Shown in pieces: positions 7,451 through 14,974 of a stretch of DNA of 23,126 nucleotides (positions within the stretch are counted from its first letter, which is position 1; each line of letters begins with the position of its first letter). Made by a program: the position numbers and the translations under genes. The DNA lies in IMG/VR virus record IMGVR_UViG_3300039149_000014, positions 1 through 23,126 of that record; one strand, given 5' to 3'. Origin of the DNA: a virus. Under the pieces are notes generated by a model. The model was given only the letters and a program-made list of their open reading frames with translations. It was not told the DNA's origin and did no database searches.

Positions 7451-7648
7451 TCACTTCTGCCTCAGCAACCGCATCCGCAGTATGCCCGTGGCCCGCGCTT
7501 TGGCCGGGTCGCCGTACAGGATGCGCTCCTCTTCCTCTGCCCGCACAGCCTCTGCGTGCGGCCGCATGCCCTCCACAATCCGCGCCCTGACCCAGGCTTC
7601 CAGGTCGAATGTGTCCCACTCCTCCGGTTCGGTTGGCAGTCTGTCCAT
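7451..7648 (-). CDS. Small helical hypothetical protein
   Basis: A 65-residue, acidic-then-basic protein starting MDRLPTEPEEWDTFDLEAWV, with AGGAGGAGC directly before the ATG. The remainder is predicted helical (RARIVEGMRPHAEAVRAEEE) and ends in a basic tail, GILRMRLLRQK. In size and position it could be a small virion or chaperone-like protein, but no family is recognised. The frame stays open upstream to 7717, but the ribosome binding site marks 7648 as the start. Confidence 0.6.
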   Translation of the reverse strand: MDRLPTEPEEWDTFDLEAWVRARIVEGMRPHAEAVRAEEEERILYGDPAKARATGILRMRLLRQK

Positions 7649-7658
7649 GCTCCTCCTC

Positions 7659-7910
7659 CTAGACAATGCCCATAGCCCGGTTGAGAGCAACTTCATCCGG
7701 TTCAACTGACATGTCAAACATCACAAGAACCCGATTGTCAGCCAAAACGATGTATCCTCGGTGCCGACTATGGCCGCAGCAGCAACCGTGAGTCCAAATG
7801 CTGCCATTGTTGAGCGCCACAATCATATCTATTATGCATTCATCTATTTTGGTGGGAGCCAGCGAACCATCGGGCTGAGGCAGGCTGATGGTCACCCTAC
7901 TATCGCACAT
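7659..7910 (-). CDS. Conserved-type phage hypothetical protein with CCCGH motif
   Basis: An 83-residue protein with the layout 'VALNNG.IWTHGCCCGHSRHRGYIVLADNRVL'. The Cys/His cluster CCCGH followed by a 'GYIVLADNRVLVMFD' strand is a pattern I recognise from unnamed phage proteins (often written xCCGHGxxxGxIxLxDGRxL). The clustered Cys and His could bind a metal. The ATG at 7910 lies about 35 bases after a perfect hairpin. No function is assigned. Confidence 0.65.
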   Translation of the reverse strand: MCDSRVTISLPQPDGSLAPTKIDECIIDMIVALNNGSIWTHGCCCGHSRHRGYIVLADNRVLVMFDMSVEPDEVALNRAMGIV

Positions 7911-7944
7911 CGCTTATCCCCCCTCACTTGCCCATCTCAGTGGT

Positions 7945-7971
7945 GCCCTGCCATCACCTAGATGGCAGGGC
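7945..7971. other. Perfect 11-bp stem-loop between gene blocks
   Basis: GCCCTGCCATC and its exact complement GATGGCAGGGC flank a 5-base loop. The hairpin lies in the 94-base gap 7911-8004, between the head/packaging block and the sugar block. No T-run follows it on either strand, so it is not a standard intrinsic terminator. It could be an mRNA-stabilising or processing hairpin, or a terminator needing a factor. The rest of the gap shows no convincing promoter. Confidence 0.55.
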
Positions 7972-8004
7972 AAGCGCTACGTACTATTCGGTTGTGGGCG
8001 AAAC

Positions 8005-8466
8005 CTAGCCTACGCTGTCAGCAAAGGCTATTGCCATGCGCTTGGCATCATCAAGAGTGTCCGCCGTAAAGCCTACGGGTACGCTTAGGTCTGCCTCTGG
8101 ATGCTCCGCCACGTACTCCGGTATACTACCCGATTGGGTGCATAGCGAACCCTCTTGTGCCACGTCGCCGATGCCGTAACCGTAGATTGCCCGGTGAGAC
8201 CAGCCATACCACTTCTGTTCTCTTTCACAGAAGCCGATGGAGCATACGTTATGGTCGGGCGCAGCCTTCTCCGGGCGGATGCCCCGCTTGACTACCAGAT
8301 AACGGGCCATCTTGGGATCACCCAGGTAGTCACCCTCTGGAGTGTAGGCGCAGCGCATATCCATAACCGCGCCTTCCGGCATGCCATGCTCCTCTCCACT
8401 GATGCGCTCGGTGCGCACCTCGTAGCCGGCCTTGTAGTGCAGAACCTTCACGACTTCCCTTGCCAT
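8005..8466 (-). CDS. Conserved-type phage hypothetical protein (GWSHRAI motif)
   Basis: A 153-residue protein starting MAREVVKVLHYKAGYEVR behind GGAGGAGCAGGA. The middle contains CSIGFCEREQKWYGWSHRAI followed by YGYGIGDVAQEGS, and the end reads LPVGFTADTLDDAKRMAIAFADS-like (here SVPVGFTADTLDDAKRMAIA). I recognise the 'WYGWSHRAIYGFGIGD' and 'TLDDAKRMAIAFADS' pieces from unnamed phage proteins. No catalytic motif is evident. The frame remains open upstream to 8517, but the binding site sets the start at 8466. Confidence 0.68.
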   Translation of the reverse strand: MAREVVKVLHYKAGYEVRTERISGEEHGMPEGAVMDMRCAYTPEGDYLGDPKMARYLVVKRGIRPEKAAPDHNVCSIGFCEREQKWYGWSHRAIYGYGIGDVAQEGSLCTQSGSIPEYVAEHPEADLSVPVGFTADTLDDAKRMAIAFADSVG

Positions 8467-8510
8467 TCCTGCTCCTCCTTTTATACATGGAAACCGCCCT
8501 CGCGGCATCC

Positions 8511-8969
8511 TCACCACTTGCTCGTTATGTCCTCCAACAGCCGCTCCGCTACCCCTGACCGCTCTACCTTCCTGCCCGCCTCCTCATCGGTGACCCAGCC
8601 CGTCGCTGCATGGCCCGGCTGCTGCTTGCCCTTCTCCTGCACGTAGGGCGCGTAGGTAACGCGCGTCCCGACCGCCGCATCATGCTCGCCCCGGTGCTCA
8701 GTGGCCCACGATGGCCCCAGGCGCTGGGAGAACGGGTCGCTGTTGCGCACGTATGGCCCCATCCCCCGGCGCTGGGCCAGCACGAAGGTACGCTGTTTGC
8801 GGCTGGCCCACTTGAATGGCAACTTGACCGGGCCGGGGTACTGCGCGATCTCGGCGCGCACCTCCTCTGCCACGCCGCGGGTGAGGGCGCGGATGATGGG
8901 GATGGAGCCCAGGCCGAGCTTGTCGACCAGTTGCTCCAGGCCCTTGACGTCGATGGAGACGTTAGGCAT
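8511..8969 (-). CDS. HK97 gp10-like / minor structural protein
   Basis: A 152-residue protein: N-terminal MPNVSIDVKGLEQLVDKLG and a helix RALTRGVAEEVRAEIAQY lead to a basic middle KWASRKQRTFVLAQRRGMGP and then GTRVTYAPYVQEKGKQQPGH. The 'VTYAPYVQ' turn after a two-strand region is the hallmark of gp10-like neck/tail-completion proteins, where YAPYVE.G is typical. It directly follows the head genes, overlapping the upstream small gene by 8 bases. Such proteins usually follow the major capsid gene, which is not seen here. The family call is moderately sure. Confidence 0.55.
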   Translation of the reverse strand: MPNVSIDVKGLEQLVDKLGLGSIPIIRALTRGVAEEVRAEIAQYPGPVKLPFKWASRKQRTFVLAQRRGMGPYVRNSDPFSQRLGPSWATEHRGEHDAAVGTRVTYAPYVQEKGKQQPGHAATGWVTDEEAGRKVERSGVAERLLEDITSKW

Positions 8970-9183
8970 TGTCTGCCTCTATCGGCTCGAAGCGGATGCC
9001 ATGGTCGCCCCGATATGGCTTGCGATGGTCGTGCTCACCCATCCATATTGCCATCGGAATCCCGTCCGGAAAGGCACGGCACATCCGCTCGCCAGGAACG
9101 GTCCACCAGCGACAGCCAGTACACACTGGACTCAGTACAGGAACCGTAAGACTGCTATCATCTAGTGACAGGGATTCTACCAT
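8962..9183 (-). CDS. Small conserved phage protein (Cys-rich, FPDGIP motif)
   Basis: A 73-residue protein with CTGCRWWTVPGERMCRAFPD-type features and the run FPDGIPMAIWMGEHDHRKPY followed by RGDHGIRFEPI. The pattern C..C......C.AFPDGIP..I..GE.DH..P..GD.GI.FEP is familiar from small phage proteins encoded just after the MuF gene. A small metal site from the three Cys and later His is possible. It overlaps the MuF gene by 7 bases. Function is unknown. Confidence 0.72.
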   Translation of the reverse strand: MVESLSLDDSSLTVPVLSPVCTGCRWWTVPGERMCRAFPDGIPMAIWMGEHDHRKPYRGDHGIRFEPIEADNA

Positions 9184-10304
9184 TCTGCCCTCTCGTAAAT
9201 TATGCTTTTGTCTGGCACTGCCTGATAGTTCTCTACTAGGCGCCGCAGCACGTTGTGCCAGTGGGCGTTGTTGGCTTCTGTTAGCGTGATTTCGCCTGTT
9301 AGGACCGCTGCGCGCTCCTCAGTCGCCAGTGCCTTATGTATCTGCTTATACTCTCGCTTTAGCTGCGGCCAATCTGAGTATGTGAAGCCGTCCATGCGCA
9401 GACGATGACGGTGGCGCACCCCGTCCAATATGCCGACTGCCCTGGATTCCAGATGCCCATAGTAGAGGTGACACTGTATATCCCCATCAGAGAATGTGTA
9501 GCCGTTCGGGTGATTGTGAGTGAAGATATTGCCCCCTGAAATCCTCTCGGCCTCCTGGCGAGTAATGCTCACGCGGGTACGGGAGCCCTTCTTGTTCAGT
9601 AGCACCTTCCCATCAGGAGTAACCACATAACCATACTCAACCCCGTGCCTTGGTATCGCCGCTATCACTTCCTCGCGCTCGTTCATCATTGGTTCCCACG
9701 GACCACTGGGTAGCCTTGACCCCACGGGGAACTGCGTTTCCTGCGTCCCTGCCGCCTCCGCCCGCCGCCTCAGCACCGTCCAGCATCGGCAACGCGGATG
9801 CCGGGGCGGCCCATCACTCGCCTCACCCCATTCATCTTCCGGCTTGCCGTCCAATGGCGAGCATAGGTCGCATACGTCTGAGCCACTAGTCTGCCAGTGC
9901 AGCGTCATCTCCAGCCCAGCTCGCTGCAACTCCGCCTGCACCATGCGGTTGCCCTCGGCGTAGGCCCGCGTCGTCTCGGTCACGGCGATGGCCTGCGCCC
10001 GGCTCTGGCCGAACGCCCCTGTGAGCATCTGCCGCAGTTGGCCGATGGTCATACCGGGCGTCTCGGTAAACGACCGCACCTTGTCGCCGACCAGCCTGGC
10101 CGTGTTGTCGGTGATGCCGCGTATCAGGTCGTAGCCATAGCGTCCTGCCCAGTCGGCGGCCTCCCTGGAGATCACGGCCTCATCCCACACCACCGGCACG
10201 CGGGTGACGATCTCCTTCATTATGGCCTTGCCCGTGCCGGCCAGGGACGCGATGCTGTCCAGCGCCATGCGCTCTATCTCCATGCGCAGGTCGCCCAGCA
10301 TCAA
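9177..10304 (-). CDS. Phage head morphogenesis (MuF-like) protein with HNHP/JAB-like C-terminal domain
   Basis: The visible part is 375 residues. The MuF core spans about 1-185 and contains QAIAVTETTRAYAEGNRMVQ and the SDVCDLCSPLDGK...HPRCRC cysteine/histidine motif typical of the family. From about 215 a second domain carries GGNIFTHNHPNGYTFSDGD (residues about 267-285), close to the HxHP-x(n)-S-x-x-D metal site of RadC/JAB-type proteins, and some MuF proteins carry C-terminal effector domains. The first usable codon is TTG at 10304, without a good binding site. Coding-like sequence continues upstream in the same frame to about 10512 without ATG, GTG or TTG, so the true N-terminus is probably longer (CTG at 10421, or frameshift from the portal gene). 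Confidence 0.82.
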   Translation of the reverse strand: MMLGDLRMEIERMALDSIASLAGTGKAIMKEIVTRVPVVWDEAVISREAADWAGRYGYDLIRGITDNTARLVGDKVRSFTETPGMTIGQLRQMLTGAFGQSRAQAIAVTETTRAYAEGNRMVQAELQRAGLEMTLHWQTSGSDVCDLCSPLDGKPEDEWGEASDGPPRHPRCRCWTVLRRRAEAAGTQETQFPVGSRLPSGPWEPMMNEREEVIAAIPRHGVEYGYVVTPDGKVLLNKKGSRTRVSITRQEAERISGGNIFTHNHPNGYTFSDGDIQCHLYYGHLESRAVGILDGVRHRHRLRMDGFTYSDWPQLKREYKQIHKALATEERAAVLTGEITLTEANNAHWHNVLRRLVENYQAVPDKSIIYERAEW

Positions 10305-10473
10305 GGCGCCCTGCTCATCCCAGAACTCACGTGTCAGGTTGGCAAGGTCCGGCGGGTCGCCCAGTTGCTCGATGACCGCCCGCTCCTGCTGGCTCAGCCG
10401 GCGCCGTAGCTTGCGCTCCAGCCGCGCCTCTGCCTCATCCTTGGCATCAGCATTCGGGTCGCGCTCCCCGTTC

Positions 10474-11931
10474 TCACGGATACGGGATGGCTTCGAGGCG
10501 AAAGGGACCGCGAAACGCGGCTTTCACCTCCTCGTCTGTCCCGGCCTGGGCCAGCCGGCCGGCGATGACCTGCTGCTGCTCATCGGTGAGCACGTCGCTG
10601 TCAAAGTCCACCGCTGCGCCCTTGCCGCTGCTCAGGCTCTTCAGGGCCTTGCGCCGCCAGCGGCGGATCTCCTCGCGCTGCTCCTGCTGCTGTGGCGGCT
10701 GGCCGGGCGGCGTCTGCTGCGGCTGCCGGGCCGCGAACGCCTGACGCTGCCGCTCTGCCGCCTTCGCCTTGTCCTCCTCGAGCCGCTGCCGGAACTGATT
10801 GTAGGTCATCTCACCGGGCAGGTCCATGCCGAGCATCTGCATTGCGACATCGAGCGGCACGCCTGATGCCGTGAGTTGCTGGAGGGCCACGGCCCGCTCG
10901 CCCTCGTCCTCCTGGAAGATAGAAAGCGCCTGCCAGTCCAGCACCAGGCGGAGGCTGATGGGGTTGAACAACTGCCGGTTGAGCCACGCCTGGATACGGA
11001 TGGCCTCGGGTACGACTGTCTCCTCGTAGAACGCCTGATGGTGTTCTTGGGCAGTCGCGAAGTTTGCCGCGTCGGCAATCATCGTCTCCGGCACGCCAGC
11101 GGCGACGGCGATCTGGCTGCGTATGGCCGCCAGCAGGTCGGGCATGGCTAGCTGCTCGGTCGGGAAGCCGATGACCTCAGGGTGGACACTGGCCCGGATG
11201 GCAACCGTCTCAAACGCCTTCTTGACGCCCTGCACCAGCCGCCGCCACCACGCTTCCAGCCGGTCCAACTCCTCCTGCTTAGGGTTGCCCTCTACGCTTA
11301 GCAGCACGGCGGGGATGGCGCCCCGGTCGAAGAACGACTCCGCGAACTGATTCATGGCCTGCGCCACGCCGGCCTCAGTCAGCACCTTCGATACCCAGCC
11401 CTTGCCCGGCCCAACCTCATCCTTCAGGTTGGGGTGCCAGTAGTAGAGCACGTCCTTGACTGGCTTCAGTGTCTCCTTCGGGCGGTTCGGCAACTGGCGC
11501 TCGAAATAGTCCAGGCCCTTGGTGGCCGAGTACTTGGGCGTGATGGTGGACGGCGCCAGCCAACGGTATCCCTTGTCCTTGACGAGGTTCTCCTCGCGCA
11601 GCCAATAGGCCCTACCGTAGAGCTGCACCGAGCCCTCGGTCATCCAGAGTATATCGGCCAGGCTCTCGGCGAACTCCCATTCCTGCTCCTGCGGCGCCTT
11701 GCCACCGCGCGGCTTGCCCGCCTTGTACACCTTCGCAGGGATAGCTGACAGGGCGTTGCAGCGCAGTTCTATGCAGCGGGACACCCACGACACGGCCTGG
11801 TACGCGCCGTGCTCGTCCAGCTCGCCATCGTCCTGCCCGCCGAACATGGTCTTCCAGTCCAGCGCGCTCATGCTCACGGCGCCGCTCTTGAGGGCATGCG
11901 ACTGCGCGACGTATACGAAGGACTTATTCAT
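10474..11931 (-). CDS. Phage portal protein
   Basis: This 485-residue protein is a portal of the HK97/SPP1-like type: the dodecameric ring at the capsid vertex through which DNA passes and to which terminase docks. Supporting blocks are AVSWVSRCIELRCNALSAIP (about 46-65), EGSVQLYGRAYWLREE, LYYWHPNLKDEVG and IAVAAGVPETMIADAANFAT (about 280-299), where the GVP.....  step is typical. The C-terminal third is a Gln/Pro-rich linker (QPQQTPPGQPPQQQEQ) followed by a helical region, and the protein ends RLEAIPYP. It lies 6 bases after TerL, and the frame at its stop shifts +1 into MuF-like coding sequence. Confidence 0.9.
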   Translation of the reverse strand: MNKSFVYVAQSHALKSGAVSMSALDWKTMFGGQDDGELDEHGAYQAVSWVSRCIELRCNALSAIPAKVYKAGKPRGGKAPQEQEWEFAESLADILWMTEGSVQLYGRAYWLREENLVKDKGYRWLAPSTITPKYSATKGLDYFERQLPNRPKETLKPVKDVLYYWHPNLKDEVGPGKGWVSKVLTEAGVAQAMNQFAESFFDRGAIPAVLLSVEGNPKQEELDRLEAWWRRLVQGVKKAFETVAIRASVHPEVIGFPTEQLAMPDLLAAIRSQIAVAAGVPETMIADAANFATAQEHHQAFYEETVVPEAIRIQAWLNRQLFNPISLRLVLDWQALSIFQEDEGERAVALQQLTASGVPLDVAMQMLGMDLPGEMTYNQFRQRLEEDKAKAAERQRQAFAARQPQQTPPGQPPQQQEQREEIRRWRRKALKSLSSGKGAAVDFDSDVLTDEQQQVIAGRLAQAGTDEEVKAAFRGPFRLEAIPYP

Positions 11932-11937
11932 TGCTCA

Positions 11938-13419
11938 TCAGTCACCCCACAGGAGAAGCGGGCCAGCGCCGGGCAGGTTGGCTAGCAGCAGGGATTCGCC
12001 TTTGTCGGGGCTTCGCCCCAGCCGTTTCTTGATTGCTTCCTTCTCCTCGATCTGCACGCCCGCGGTCGTCAGTTTGTAGTGTGCAGCACAGAGGTCAGCC
12101 ACAATCTCGTTGCCTGGCGGCAATGCAACGTCGTCGCCACGCTCGGGGTCCAGCGCGTCCCGCATCCGCCAGTAGTACTCGGCGCGCAGGTTCCGCATCT
12201 TCAACTTGCCACTCCGGTCGCGGTAGTCCGAACCACTCGCTGCATTGATCGGCTGCACAGCATTATACATCGTCACCAGCGAATCGTATGCTGAGGCGCC
12301 ATAGCCTATCACGTCGATGTTCACGTAGCCCGGCTCCTCATCGCCCAGCGCCTGCTTCACCAGCCCTGCCGTGGTAGGCCCGTCGCTGGTCGCCACGCCG
12401 GGCCAGGCCACAATCTCGTCAAACCAGTTGTCGTATCGCTTCGCCATCGCCGTGTTGTCTCGCCCCCCGCGCGCCGGGTCAATACCTGCTGCCGTCAGCG
12501 GCACCTGTGGACGCTCTCTTTCCAGCCATCGCCGCTGCGCCAGCCTCACCCATTCGGTAGGTATCACCTGCCAGGGGTCGGCGTCCACAGAGGCGCGAAA
12601 GTCGCCATACAAGAGTTGTGAACGCAGCGGCTCCGGCAGCGCCTGGAGCACACTCCTGTAGCGGTTGTCCTGCACGTAGAACGGATTGTCGTCCAGCAGC
12701 GCCGGAATGAACGTCCGTGAGCGCGGATAGATGGCCTCTCCCTTGTGCTCAATCGGCGTGTTGTCGGTGTACTCTCTCTCCTGGCCGTCAATCGTCGCAT
12801 ACCAGCGCAACTCCCCAGGCTGGGCCGGGTTGGGGTGCAGATCGTCCAGCCATGCCGCCCAGCGCCGTATCACCCAGCTGCCCTGCTCGTCTATCGGCGG
12901 GTTGCCTGTCGCTATGACCCGCACCCGCTGCTGCGGGTCTGTGGTGCGGTTCCAGCCGCAGATGAACTCGTATTGCGACTCCGTGAACTCCGGTATCTCG
13001 TCGAACGCCTTCAGGTCGTGCGGCCGGCCCTGCCAGTCTGTCTTGTTCTCCTCATACTGCACCGCGCCAAACTCGACGGTACGGCCGCCGGGCAGCGTCC
13101 AGATGCGGTCGGCCCTGTTCTCCTGGCCGTAGTCGCCGATCAACTCTCGGGCTCGGCGGATGACCTCACGCAGGTTCGGATAGACCCGCCGAAAGATGAC
13201 GCTGTGAGTGTGGCACTCTACCGCCATGCCGATGAGCAGGTCCGTCTTGCCACCGCCGGCAGCCCCGCCGTAGAACAACTCGTCGGCGCGAGTCAGGAAC
13301 GCCCTCCATTGCGGCTTACTCTGCGGCACCCATAGCGCCGTCCGAGTCTGGACCCGCGCCAGATATGCCTTCTCGGACGGTAGCAATGAGTGCAGATATT
13401 GCTCGGTTGTAATGCTCAT
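11938..13419 (-). CDS. terL: Terminase large subunit (ATPase and nuclease)
   Basis: This 493-residue packaging motor has all expected motifs. Walker A is GGAAGGGKT (51-59), Walker B LKAFDE (136-141) and the coupling motif ATGNP (170-174). The RNase H-like nuclease domain begins GIDPARGGRDNTA (312-324), with likely metal-binding Asp314 and Asp321, then VNIDVIGYG (366-374) and a later conserved Asp in the NEIVADLCAAH region. ATG at 13419 is chosen although the binding site is weak; the frame opens farther upstream. It overlaps the TerS gene by about 100 bases. It cuts concatemers and pumps DNA through the portal. Confidence 0.95.
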   Translation of the reverse strand: MSITTEQYLHSLLPSEKAYLARVQTRTALWVPQSKPQWRAFLTRADELFYGGAAGGGKTDLLIGMAVECHTHSVIFRRVYPNLREVIRRARELIGDYGQENRADRIWTLPGGRTVEFGAVQYEENKTDWQGRPHDLKAFDEIPEFTESQYEFICGWNRTTDPQQRVRVIATGNPPIDEQGSWVIRRWAAWLDDLHPNPAQPGELRWYATIDGQEREYTDNTPIEHKGEAIYPRSRTFIPALLDDNPFYVQDNRYRSVLQALPEPLRSQLLYGDFRASVDADPWQVIPTEWVRLAQRRWLERERPQVPLTAAGIDPARGGRDNTAMAKRYDNWFDEIVAWPGVATSDGPTTAGLVKQALGDEEPGYVNIDVIGYGASAYDSLVTMYNAVQPINAASGSDYRDRSGKLKMRNLRAEYYWRMRDALDPERGDDVALPPGNEIVADLCAAHYKLTTAGVQIEEKEAIKKRLGRSPDKGESLLLANLPGAGPLLLWGD

Positions 13420-13888
13420 CTTGAACTCGTATCGGCCCGCCGCCTGTGCCGCTATGCTCGTGTCTGTCGGGCGCATCAACTCCAATGATCTTGCACCGCC
13501 GCTCGATGCACCACTGCACGCCCTGGAGGAAGCGCGGATCCCCGGCCTGCCCCTTGCGCTGCGTGGCAACCTCGTATCGCTTGCCGTCCTTCACGTCTAT
13601 GGCCTTGGTGGCCTCAGTCTCGGCGTCCTCCTGGCTGCGCTGCCAGGCGGCCCAGTAGGTGCGCTCCAGGTGGTCTATCTTGGCGAGTTCCCGCGCCTTG
13701 GCCTCGTTGAAGTCCATCAGGGCCGACCGCAGCCACTCGCCCTGCAACGCCTTCAGGTCGCGGCTCACCGTGGACTGAGATATGCCAACCTGCTCGGCAA
13801 TCTCGGCCTGGAGGCGCCCGCGCAGATACAGGTCGGCAATCTGCCGCCTGTGTGCCGCTATCTGCGCGCTATCTCTAGGTCTGCCCAT
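13316..13888 (-). CDS. terS: Terminase small subunit (HTH DNA-recognition protein)
   Basis: A 190-residue protein with an N-terminal helix-turn-helix: LRGRLQAEIAEQVGISQSTV then SRDLKALQGEWLR (about residues 23-54). A central helical region (AKARELAKIDHLERTYWAAW) looks like the oligomerisation core, and the C-terminal third is low-complexity. Position just before TerL, with an overlapping 3' end, and the HTH-plus-coil layout are what TerS genes show. It would recognise the packaging site and recruit TerL. Transcription-factor function is a weaker alternative, because the HTH also resembles Mor/sigma-like DNA-binding folds. Confidence 0.8.
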   Translation of the reverse strand: MGRPRDSAQIAAHRRQIADLYLRGRLQAEIAEQVGISQSTVSRDLKALQGEWLRSALMDFNEAKARELAKIDHLERTYWAAWQRSQEDAETEATKAIDVKDGKRYEVATQRKGQAGDPRFLQGVQWCIERRCKIIGVDAPDRHEHSGTGGGPIRVQDEHYNRAISALIATVREGISGAGPDSDGAMGAAE

Positions 13889-13909
13889 AAGAATCCACCA
13901 AGTACCCCG

Positions 13910-14974
13910 CTAGTCCGCCAGCCGTCGGTCCAGGCTCATCTGCGCCAGTATCTGCTCTCTCACGTGCCCTGCTATTGCCCGCATGAATAGAGGCGGGACG
14001 CTGTTGCCGATGCGTGCCCACTTCTCTCCTGGTTCGCCGAGCAGCCTGAACCACTTGGGAAAGGATGCTATCCGCCTCAATTCCATAAAGGTGAGTGTCC
14101 TCTGTTCCGTGGGATGCCAGTAGTGATAATGACCAAAACCTGAATCGGCCAGCACCGCCATTGATGGCCTATCATATGGCAACCTGACATGAGAATGATG
14201 TCCAGGTTGAGAACCGCCTGAAGGAACGTTGAGCATGTCCTGATAGATCTTCGTATGGACTCCACAGATAAACGCTTCAGCATCAGCGGGCACGTTCTCA
14301 AATGCCTCTCGCACCGTGTACGGCCTCGCCTCTGCCTTCGGATGGCTCGGCTTCATGCCTAAGTCTTCCCGCACGCCCACGAATATCAGCCGCTCCCGGC
14401 TCTGTGGCACGTGAAAGTACATTGCATTCATCAGCCTGGCGCTTACCTTGTAGCCACTGGCCTTCAATTCTCGCAACACCTCGGCAAAGACCAGTTTCAT
14501 CTTGCCTTTGACCATGCCGGAGACGTTCTCAGCCACAAAGACCTTGGGTTGCAGGCCGCGCAGCAGACGAATATACTCCATGAATAGGTTGTTACGCGGA
14601 TCGTCCAGTTGCCGCTTGCCCGCCGTGCTGAATCCCTGGCAGGGCGGCGAGCCATCCAGCACGTCCAACTCACCGGGTTGCAGGCCGGTCATCTCTAGGC
14701 ATTCCCCTACGCTCAACTTGGCTATATCGCCATGATAGACCGGTACCTCTGGAAAATTGAGGCGGAACGTTGCCACGGCATTGTCATCCCATTCGACCGC
14801 CAGCAATTCGCGATAGCCCGCCATACTATAGCCGAGGCTGGAACCGCCACAGCCGGCAAAGGTGCTGATGACGGTCGGCGCATCTTCAGTCCTTGGCGCA
14901 AGATGTTGCCGCCATGCTTCAGTGAGAATGTCCAGATAGGTCACTTGGGCCACTTGTGACCGCACTCCGGACAT
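13910..14974 (-). CDS. C5-cytosine DNA methyltransferase
   Basis: A 354-residue enzyme that would methylate cytosine C5 in a specific DNA sequence. Motif I FAGCGGSSLG (39-48), motif IV GSPPCQGFS with nucleophile Cys112 (108-116), motif VI AENVSGM (148-154), motif VIII SRERLIFVG, and the closing GNSVPPLF motif X are all intact. The target-recognition region between VIII and X is about 90 residues. The ATG at 14974 overlaps the ParB-like gene by 34 bases; a GTG at 14944, GTGA-coupled to that gene's stop, is an alternative start. No restriction enzyme is seen beside it, so protection against host restriction or marking of phage DNA is likely. Confidence 0.92.
   Translation of the reverse strand: MSGVRSQVAQVTYLDILTEAWRQHLAPRTEDAPTVISTFAGCGGSSLGYSMAGYRELLAVEWDDNAVATFRLNFPEVPVYHGDIAKLSVGECLEMTGLQPGELDVLDGSPPCQGFSTAGKRQLDDPRNNLFMEYIRLLRGLQPKVFVAENVSGMVKGKMKLVFAEVLRELKASGYKVSARLMNAMYFHVPQSRERLIFVGVREDLGMKPSHPKAEARPYTVREAFENVPADAEAFICGVHTKIYQDMLNVPSGGSQPGHHSHVRLPYDRPSMAVLADSGFGHYHYWHPTEQRTLTFMELRRIASFPKWFRLLGEPGEKWARIGNSVPPLFMRAIAGHVREQILAQMSLDRRLAD

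Noticed and set aside
7945-7971. Calling the 11-bp hairpin an intrinsic terminator
   Set aside because: No T-run follows the stem on either strand; kept only as a stem-loop.
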